A stretch of 64,000 bases of DNA from Metabacillus schmidteae. Its GTDB lineage: Bacteria > Bacillota > Bacilli > Bacillales > Bacillaceae. The notes under the pieces are model-generated. The model did not search any database. It was not told where the DNA came from and worked only from the letters and a program-made list of their open reading frames with translations. Of the stretch, positions 58,380 to 64,000 are shown one piece after another. Made by a program: the position numbers and the translations under genes. Within the stretch, counting starts at the first letter, position 1; each line of letters opens with the position of its first letter. The stretch spans positions 4,096,001 through 4,160,000 of the forward strand of contig NZ_CAESCH010000001.1 of the NCBI RefSeq assembly GCF_903166545.1, given 5' to 3'.

Positions 58380-58429
58380 GTATCCCCCTACCTTTCTTAT
58401 GTTTATCTATTCTGTTGTGATACTTTATA

Positions 58430-58455
58430 TACGTTTACATTTCAAGAAAGTTTCA
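58430..58455 (-). promoter_or_regulatory. sigma-W promoter of hflKC
   Basis: TGAAAC (58455-58450), exactly 16 nt, CGTA (58433-58430), a full match to the sigma-W consensus. The spacer/-10 also reads TGTAAACGTATATA, close to a cre. Confidence 0.75.
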
Positions 58456-58690
58456 AAGATTTCAAATTCAGGAGTATTTGTCATAAAAGTAAGGTTTTAT
58501 CATTAGGGAGTAGTAGGAACCATTGAAGAAAATAAAAAAAGGGACGTAAGTACATGACTTACGCCCAAAAGATTGGCTCCTTGGATGAAGGGGTTTTCAC
58601 TTAGTATAATACCAACCTTTTATTAAGCAATATTAAATTTGATGTAAATTAATTGTAAAGTCTGTCGAAAAAATGCCTAATTTCTTTAAA
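58456..58690. other. intergenic between hflK and phoR
   Basis: Besides the phoPR terminator at 58534-58566, nothing coding was seen. The short CCAAAAGATTGG box at 58564 may be part of the terminator region. Confidence 0.5.
58534..58566 (-). terminator. terminator of phoPR
   Basis: GGGCGTAAGT / ACTTACGTCCC stem followed by seven T on the minus strand, about 125 nt after phoR. Confidence 0.83.
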
Positions 58691-60460
58691 TTAGTGGAGA
58701 TTTTCTATTTTTTTATATAATTTTAAGGTAAAGGTCGTACCTTGGCCAACCTCACTTTCTACACTAATTTGTCCCTTATGTGCCTCAACTAAATGTTTAA
58801 CAATAGCTAAACCTAATCCAGTACCTCCAGAATTTCGGCTCCTTGCCCTGTCAACACGATAAAATCGTTCAAAAATCCTCGGTATTTCTTCTTTCTTTAT
58901 CCCTATTCCTGTATCAGACACTGTTACTTGTGCGTAATCATCATGTTTTTCAACGATTACATCAACAACTCCACCTTGTGGTGTATATGTTAGGGCATTG
59001 TTAATTAAATTAATAAAGATTTGTTTTAATCGATAAATATCGCCTTCTATATAAGTTAAATTATCGGGTAGAGTCACGTTTAATTTAATTTTCTTTTCTT
59101 TCGCCTTACCCTCAAGTATAACCGTAATGTCTTCCAATATTTCTCTTAAATCGCACGGTTGAATAGAGAGTTGAAAGCCTTGCTGTTCTACTTTCGATAA
59201 ATCCAATAAATCTTGTATTAACGTTTGAAGTCGGTCACTCTCTTTCAATATGATCGAAAGGAAATACTCAGCCGTTTGTTTATCACTAAGAGCCCCATCT
59301 AATAATGTTTCACTAAATCCCTTAATAGAAGTAATAGGAGTTTTTAACTCGTGGGAAACATTTGCGACAAAATCCTTTCGCATTTGCTCCAATTTTTTTA
59401 ATTCGGTAATATCGTGAAAAACAAGAACTATTCCTTTCCATTCATCATTCGTACCGATAATTGGTGCACCATATACTTCAAAATGTCTTCTCTCTATCTT
59501 AATCGGGAGATGTAATTGTTTCCGGACTTTCACTTCTGTCATAAAAATTTCTTCCACAGTATCAATGATTTCTTGGTGTTCAAAAGCATCATGGTACAGA
59601 TGATAAAGAAAACTTGCTGAGTCTACCTCAAAAAGTTCCTTATATGCTCTATTTACTAAATTTATATACCCTCTACCATCAATTAAAATGAGTCCGCTCC
59701 CCATGTTTTCAATAAGAGTTTGAAGTCGGTCCTGTTGCATTTCTTGTGCCCTTGTCATGTCTTGAAGATTTCTTGCCAATATATTAATTGACTGACTCAG
59801 CATGCCTGTTTCATCTAGATGGTCTTCATATGTGCGAGCCTTATAATTTCCTTTTGCTAACTCCATAGCGACCTTTGTAGCTGATTCAATCGGACGAGTA
59901 AATTGTGAGGTAATACGCACACCTATTAGTAAAATAATAATAAAAGCAATTCCTAAACTGGCTATAAGTATTAGCCAAAACTGATGATTCACTTTTGTTA
60001 ATGAATCTACTGATGAACTAACGAGAATGACTCCCTCACTATTTGCCCCTTCTTTTACTGGAAATCCATAATAAGCAACACCATGTGCCTGGTCTGTATG
60101 ATAATATCCTTTTTTCTTATTTTTCATGACCGGATAGATGTTCTCCATTAAATGTTGATGGTCATGACTTTCTTTTAACATTCCTGCTTCATAAATAATT
60201 TTATTTTGATTTGAAATAACTGTTACGTGGGATTTGTAGTTCTTACCTAACTCATCAAGAAGTTGTTTAATCTCTTGATCTGTTAAATCTTTATTTGTCA
60301 CAATAGATTGTGTAAGCTCTGCTTCTCTCATCATTTCCTCTTTAAATGAATTAAGGTAATAACTATTAAAGATTTGGCCTAACAATAAACCTAAACCTAC
60401 CAATACCGATACAATCAATGTGATGAGAGCAAATAAAAATCGTGAGCGGAACCTACTCAT
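58691..60460 (-). CDS. phoR: phosphate sensor histidine kinase PhoR
   Basis: 589 residues. Membrane span at 8-30, extracytoplasmic part, second span about 158-180, HAMP, PAS (LIENMGSGLILIDGRGYI), HisKA with SHELKTPITSIKGFSE (phosphohistidine near 369), HATPase with NALTYTP and GTGLGLAIVKHL. Partner of PhoP in phosphate starvation; the assignment to PhoR rests on the pairing and on position next to mdh, polA. Confidence 0.93.
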   Translation of the reverse strand: MSRFRSRFLFALITLIVSVLVGLGLLLGQIFNSYYLNSFKEEMMREAELTQSIVTNKDLTDQEIKQLLDELGKNYKSHVTVISNQNKIIYEAGMLKESHDHQHLMENIYPVMKNKKKGYYHTDQAHGVAYYGFPVKEGANSEGVILVSSSVDSLTKVNHQFWLILIASLGIAFIIILLIGVRITSQFTRPIESATKVAMELAKGNYKARTYEDHLDETGMLSQSINILARNLQDMTRAQEMQQDRLQTLIENMGSGLILIDGRGYINLVNRAYKELFEVDSASFLYHLYHDAFEHQEIIDTVEEIFMTEVKVRKQLHLPIKIERRHFEVYGAPIIGTNDEWKGIVLVFHDITELKKLEQMRKDFVANVSHELKTPITSIKGFSETLLDGALSDKQTAEYFLSIILKESDRLQTLIQDLLDLSKVEQQGFQLSIQPCDLREILEDITVILEGKAKEKKIKLNVTLPDNLTYIEGDIYRLKQIFINLINNALTYTPQGGVVDVIVEKHDDYAQVTVSDTGIGIKKEEIPRIFERFYRVDRARSRNSGGTGLGLAIVKHLVEAHKGQISVESEVGQGTTFTLKLYKKIENLH

Positions 60461-61172
60461 TCATCTTTGGCTCCTCAAGTTTATAACCTAATCCTCTTAT
60501 TGTTTTTATATATAATGGCTTTTTCGTATTTCTTTCTATTTTTTCACGCAAATGGCTAATGTGAACATCAACAATTCTAGTGTCGCCTGCAAAATCATAA
60601 TTCCAAACTGCACTAAGTAGTTGATCTCTTGTTAGAACACGCCCTTTATGCTTAGCTAAATACACAAGTAACTCGAATTCTTTAGGTGTTAAATCTAGAC
60701 GTTCCTTTCCATAATAAGCCTCATAGTGATCAGGCAAGACTCGTAAATCTGCTATTAATACCTGATTTGCGTCCTCAATCTCCTTTGATTCCGGCTCAGG
60801 ATGTGAATGACTTCTTCTTAAGATAGCTTTTATCCTCGCTACAACCTCTCTTGGACTAAAAGGCTTGGTCATATAATCATCTGCACCTAATTCTAAGCCT
60901 AACACTTTATCAAATTCATCATCCTTAGCAGTAAGCATAAGAATAGGAACCATAAGTTTTCGCTGACGAAGCTGTTTACAAACCTCTATTCCATCCATTT
61001 TGGGTAACATTAAATCTAAAACCATTAAATCAGGTTCTTCATTTATACATAAGTGTAACCCTTCTTCCCCATCCATCGCTGTTAATACATGATAACCAGC
61101 TTGTTCAAGGTTATATTTTAATAGGGTTGATATTGATTGCTCATCATCTACTACTAATATTTTCTTACTCAT
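60453..61172 (-). CDS. phoP: response regulator PhoP
   Basis: 239 residues. Receiver with acidic pocket DDE, phospho-acceptor D in VLDLMLPKMDG, TAKDD and the lysine in GADDYMTKPF; C-terminal OmpR-type winged helix (LTPKEFELLVYLAKHKGRVLTRDQLL). Overlaps phoR by 8 nt. Confidence 0.95.
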   Translation of the reverse strand: MSKKILVVDDEQSISTLLKYNLEQAGYHVLTAMDGEEGLHLCINEEPDLMVLDLMLPKMDGIEVCKQLRQRKLMVPILMLTAKDDEFDKVLGLELGADDYMTKPFSPREVVARIKAILRRSHSHPEPESKEIEDANQVLIADLRVLPDHYEAYYGKERLDLTPKEFELLVYLAKHKGRVLTRDQLLSAVWNYDFAGDTRIVDVHISHLREKIERNTKKPLYIKTIRGLGYKLEEPKMNE

Positions 61173-61258
61173 TCACATTGCCTCCAAGGATATAATTTCC
61201 CTTCATTAGAACCAATCATTCCATATTATTACTCTATCTCTCTATTGTTTGTAGTTCT

Positions 61259-61295
61259 ATTCTAGCGAATAGTATGGAGAAAGAGCAACTATTCG
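61259..61295 (-). promoter_or_regulatory. candidate phoP promoter with inverted repeat
   Basis: TTGCTC (61288-61283), 18 nt, TAGAAT (61264-61259). The inverted repeat CGAATAGT / ACTATTCG (61266-61273, 61288-61295) spans the -35/spacer region and may be an operator. Confidence 0.45.
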
Positions 61296-61342
61296 TTTAA
61301 ATATGAGTAAAATATCTTTTAAAATGGAGTTTTGTAATTGTT

Positions 61343-61371
61343 AAAAAGCTGACCCATGATGAGTCAGCTTA
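61343..61371 (-). terminator. terminator of the MaoC-like gene
   Basis: AAGCTGAC / GTCAGCTT stem followed by TTTTTAAC on the minus strand, separating this gene from phoPR. Confidence 0.85.
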
Positions 61372-61384
61372 ATTATAACTTATT

Positions 61385-61861
61385 CTAAAAATTCTCTAAT
61401 GCTTTTCCTTCAATTGGTGTTATTTTACAAGGAGGACAAACTGTTACTTTTCCTTCAAGGACAGTATCACCTTCATTATTTTCTGCTCGAACACGAATAA
61501 TGATCTTGTTTTCTGAAAGAAACACTTCACTTACTTCAAACAGAAATTGAATAACACTATAATGATGCAATGGCCGAAGAAATGAAATCTCCTGTTTGGT
61601 AATATGACTTCCAGGCCCTGGTAGATACTTCGAAATCGCTGAAGTAATAATCCCTGTGAGCATGATACTAGGAACAACAGGCTTTTCGTAAGGTGTTTGA
61701 GAAGCATAATCATGTTGTATATACAGAGGATTTGCGTCATTTGTTAACCCTAAATAAAGGAGAAGGTCCTTGTCTTCAATCTTCTCTGTTAATGAAAGTT
61801 TTTCCCCAACTGTTATTTCTTCAATATGTCTGCCAAGCTTCCGTTTCTTTCCAAGAAGCAT
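61385..61861 (-). CDS. MaoC-like (R)-hydratase family protein
   Basis: 158 residues with a hot-dog fold pattern: GEKLSLTEKIEDKDLLLYLGLTNDANPLYIQHDYASQT contains the D-x4-H hydratase motif, and LTGIITSAISKYLPGPGS follows. Likely acts on an acyl-CoA/ACP thioester. Not next to mdh in B. subtilis as I recall. GAGGTGG precedes the ATG. Substrate unknown. Confidence 0.75.
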   Translation of the reverse strand: MLLGKKRKLGRHIEEITVGEKLSLTEKIEDKDLLLYLGLTNDANPLYIQHDYASQTPYEKPVVPSIMLTGIITSAISKYLPGPGSHITKQEISFLRPLHHYSVIQFLFEVSEVFLSENKIIIRVRAENNEGDTVLEGKVTVCPPCKITPIEGKALENF

Positions 61862-61996
61862 ATTTGCACCACCTCATCAATTTTTATAAGGAAAAGCTTA
61901 GAAATTGTCAGTGAATTTTAAGTTTATATCATTTAATTTTGGCTGTTTTCACATACTTTGTTGTTTTTTATCGTAGTAAAGTTTAGTAATTAGTTC

Positions 61997-62125
61997 GTTC
62001 CATTGCGCTTCAGACAATCGCTTTCCGCGGGGAGGAAGCTGAGCCTCCTCAGCTTCGCTTGCGGGGTCTCAGCCTTTCCTCTACTTCCCGCAGGAGTCGA
62101 TTGTCTTCCGCTCCATTCCACTATA
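61997..62125. repeat. Bacillaceae structured intergenic repeat
   Basis: Imperfect inverted repeat: outer arms GACAATCG (62013-62020) / CGATTGTC (62098-62105), inner GAAGCTGAG / CTCAGCTTC (62035-62056). The blocks CGCTTTCCGCGGGG and CCCGCAGGAGTCG are familiar from a very common intergenic repeat of Bacillus and relatives. No encoded protein. Confidence 0.85.
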
Positions 62126-62210
62126 GAAATATATAAATATTCATAAGCAACAATCTTAGCGAAAACAGCCTTAATTTTCTTACAAAGAAAAGACCTATTT
62201 ATACTGTATA

Positions 62211-62246
62211 AAAAAGAAAATTGAGGTAAATCCCCAACTTTCTTTT
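62211..62246 (-). terminator. terminator of mdh
   Basis: AAAGAAAGTTGGGG / CCTCAATTTTCTTT stem with mismatches, followed by TTTT on the minus strand. Confidence 0.78.
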
Positions 62247-62257
62247 ATTTCTATTCG

Positions 62258-63196
62258 TCACGAAAGAATCTTCATTACATTTTGTACAGAATCAGCTGAT
62301 TTCTTAAGAGCCGCTTTTTCCTCTTCTGTAAGTTCAAGTTCAATAATTTGCTCCAGGCCATTTCCTCCTAAGACAGTTGGAACACCTAGATAAATTCCAT
62401 TAAACCCATATTCACCTTCTAGATAAACAATTGAAGGAAGGACTCGACGTTGATCTTTCAGAATCGCTTCTACCATTTCTACTAATGAAGCAGCTGGAGC
62501 ATAATAAGCACTACCATTTCCTAAAAGATTTACTATTTCTCCGCCACCTTTTCTTGTTCTCTCTACAATAGCGTCTAAACGATCTTTAGGAATTAGTGTT
62601 TCTAATGGAATCCCGCCAGCATAGGAATAACGTACTAAAGGAACCATATCATCACCATGTCCCCCTAAAACGAATCCTGTTATATCTTTCACAGAAAGGT
62701 TTAGCTCTTGGGCAACAAACGTACGGAAACGAGCTGTATCAAGAACACCTGATTGTCCAATTACCCGATGCTTAGGAAACCCGGATTCTTTATAAACTGT
62801 ATATGTCATAGCATCAACAGGATTTGTTAATACAATGATCGTACAGTCAGGAGAGTATTTTACAATTTCCTTTGTCACAGATTTCATAATACCAGCATTT
62901 GTTGAGACAAGATCATCACGGCTCATTCCTGGTTTCCTGGCAATACCTGCAGTGATCACAACAATGTCTGAATTAGCGGTATCTTCATAGTTTGATGTAC
63001 CGATAATATTTGCATCAAATCCTTGGACTGGACTAGCTTCAAGCATATCCAAAGCTTTCCCTTTTGTTGGGTTTTCCATTTGAGGAATATCAACTAACAC
63101 TACATCGGAAAGTTCTTTTTGACCTAATAATAATGCTGTCGTAGCCCCAGTGAAGCCCCCACCGATCACAGATACTTTTTTACGTTTAATTGCCAT
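62258..63196 (-). CDS. mdh: malate dehydrogenase
   Basis: 312 residues from the ATG at 63196; AAGGGG is nine bases upstream. LDH/MDH type 3: NAD-binding [32 protein letters not shown], catalytic His in [15 protein letters not shown] and [15 protein letters not shown]. Citric acid cycle malate oxidation. Same pairing with icd and phoPR as in B. subtilis. Confidence 0.97.
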   Translation of the reverse strand: MAIKRKKVSVIGGGFTGATTALLLGQKELSDVVLVDIPQMENPTKGKALDMLEASPVQGFDANIIGTSNYEDTANSDIVVITAGIARKPGMSRDDLVSTNAGIMKSVTKEIVKYSPDCTIIVLTNPVDAMTYTVYKESGFPKHRVIGQSGVLDTARFRTFVAQELNLSVKDITGFVLGGHGDDMVPLVRYSYAGGIPLETLIPKDRLDAIVERTRKGGGEIVNLLGNGSAYYAPAASLVEMVEAILKDQRRVLPSIVYLEGEYGFNGIYLGVPTVLGGNGLEQIIELELTEEEKAALKKSADSVQNVMKILS

Positions 63197-63331
63197 ATCT
63201 AACATCCCCTTAATATGTATAGGTTTGGAAAAAGGGCTGCTTATGTGATTGAAATTTAAAATGTAACCATTCTAACCTTCCTTCACAACAGCAAACCCCC
63301 GTCATTTTTAGATAAGCATCAACCTTAAGTA

Positions 63332-64000
63332 TTAGCCCATATTCTTAATTAATTCATCACCAAACTCAGAACATTTTACTTCAGTTGCACCTTCCATTAA
63401 ACGTGCAAAGTCATATGTTACAACTTTTGAAGCAATTGTCTTTTCAACAGAAGTCATAACTAACTGTGCTGCTTCTGTCCATCCTAAATGCTCAAGCATA
63501 AGTACCCCTGAAAGAAGTACAGAAGATGGGTTAACTTTATCAAGACCAGCATATTTTGGAGCTGTACCATGAGTAGCTTCAAAGATCGCGTGACCTGTTT
63601 CATAGTTAATGTTTGCACCTGGTGCAATACCGATTCCACCAACTTGTGCAGCAAGAGCGTCAGAAATATAGTCACCGTTTAGGTTCATTGTTGCAACAAC
63701 ATCAAATTCACGCGGACGTGTTAAGATTTGTTGTAAGAAGATATCTGCAATTGAATCTTTAATAATAATTTTCCCTGCAGCTTCTGCATCAGCTTGTGCT
63801 TTATTTGCAGCATCTTTACCTTCATTTTCTACAATGCGGTCATATTCAGCCCAAGTGAATACTTTATCACCGAATTCTTTTTCAGCAAGCTCGTAACCCC
63901 AGTTTTTAAATGCACCTTCAGTGAATTTCATAATGTTACCTTTGTGAACTAGTGTTACAGATTTGCGGCCATGCTCGATTGCGTAGTTGATTGCTGCTCT
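63332..64000 (-). CDS. icd: isocitrate dehydrogenase (NADP), 5' end outside window
   Basis: 222 C-terminal residues; the enzyme is about 423, so about half lies off the right edge. Visible: [22 protein letters not shown], metal/substrate residues [11 protein letters not shown] and [12 protein letters not shown], and the NADP-region [12 protein letters not shown]. Oxidative decarboxylation of isocitrate. About 135 nt upstream of mdh. Confidence 0.96.
   Translation of the reverse strand, partial: RAAINYAIEHGRKSVTLVHKGNIMKFTEGAFKNWGYELAEKEFGDKVFTWAEYDRIVENEGKDAANKAQADAEAAGKIIIKDSIADIFLQQILTRPREFDVVATMNLNGDYISDALAAQVGGIGIAPGANINYETGHAIFEATHGTAPKYAGLDKVNPSSVLLSGVLMLEHLGWTEAAQLVMTSVEKTIASKVVTYDFARLMEGATEVKCSEFGDELIKNMG

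Larger units (their letters stand above)
61862..62257. other. intergenic, mostly Bacillaceae repeat
   Basis: Holds the repeat at 61997-62125 and the mdh terminator at 62211-62246; no coding signal was seen. Confidence 0.6.

Overview
The window is a 64 kb piece of a low-GC, endospore-forming Bacillaceae chromosome. Spore genes (gerM, gerE, sspI, ytxC, ytaF) and a gene order close to the Bacillus subtilis ilv-leu / sdh / etf / pheST / dnaBI / polA / phoPR / icd segment support this. The exact genus cannot be fixed from sequence alone. Presence of hflKC and of Bacillaceae-wide intergenic repeats points to a Bacillus-related genus rather than B. subtilis itself. Nearly every gene lies on the minus strand; the plus-strand exceptions are yslB, rnhC, sspI and ysdB. 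Many starts are TTG or GTG, and several starts were moved downstream to match a clear Shine-Dalgarno sequence and known family lengths.

Layout from left to right: ilvB (3' end off the window) with a Leu-type T-box, ilvE, a DUF421 membrane protein, tRNA-Arg(TCT), ysnB-rdgB-rph-gerM, murI-ysmB, gerE, ysmA, sdhCAB, yslB, lysC under a lysine riboswitch, uvrC, trxA, the fatty-acid degradation cluster fadR-fadB-etfB-etfA plus lcfA, then yshE-mutS2-polX-cvpA-zapA, rnhC, pheST under a Phe T-box, ysgA, sspI, an M42 peptidase, a dimeric-type dUTPase, ysdB, a TVP38 protein, ysdA, infC-rpmI-rplT under an L20-type leader, thrS under a Thr T-box, ytxC, dnaB-dnaI, nrdR, an unknown 132-aa protein, speD, gapB, a group II intron, coaE, ytaF, mutM, polA, hflK-hflC, phoP-phoR, a MaoC-like protein, mdh and icd (5' end off the window).

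Most of the content is conserved core metabolism, translation, replication/repair and sporulation. The regulatory layer is rich and readable: three T-boxes with identifiable specifier codons (Leu CTC, Phe TTC, Thr ACC), a lysine riboswitch, a consensus FadR operator, CcpN-like boxes at gapB, a CcpA cre upstream of ilvE, sigma-W promoters at ysdB and hflKC, and a sigma-K promoter at gerE.

No new defence or biosynthetic system is present. The least explained items are: (1) a candidate small RNA divergent from ilvE whose promoter is overlapped by a cre site; (2) a sigma-W promoter in front of hflKC; (3) a speD 5' leader able to mask its own ribosome-binding site; (4) a 26-residue membrane microprotein after yshE; (5) five direct repeats with 20-21 nt period after rnhC; and (6) a Bacillaceae repeat inserted between the thrS T-box terminator and the thrS start codon.
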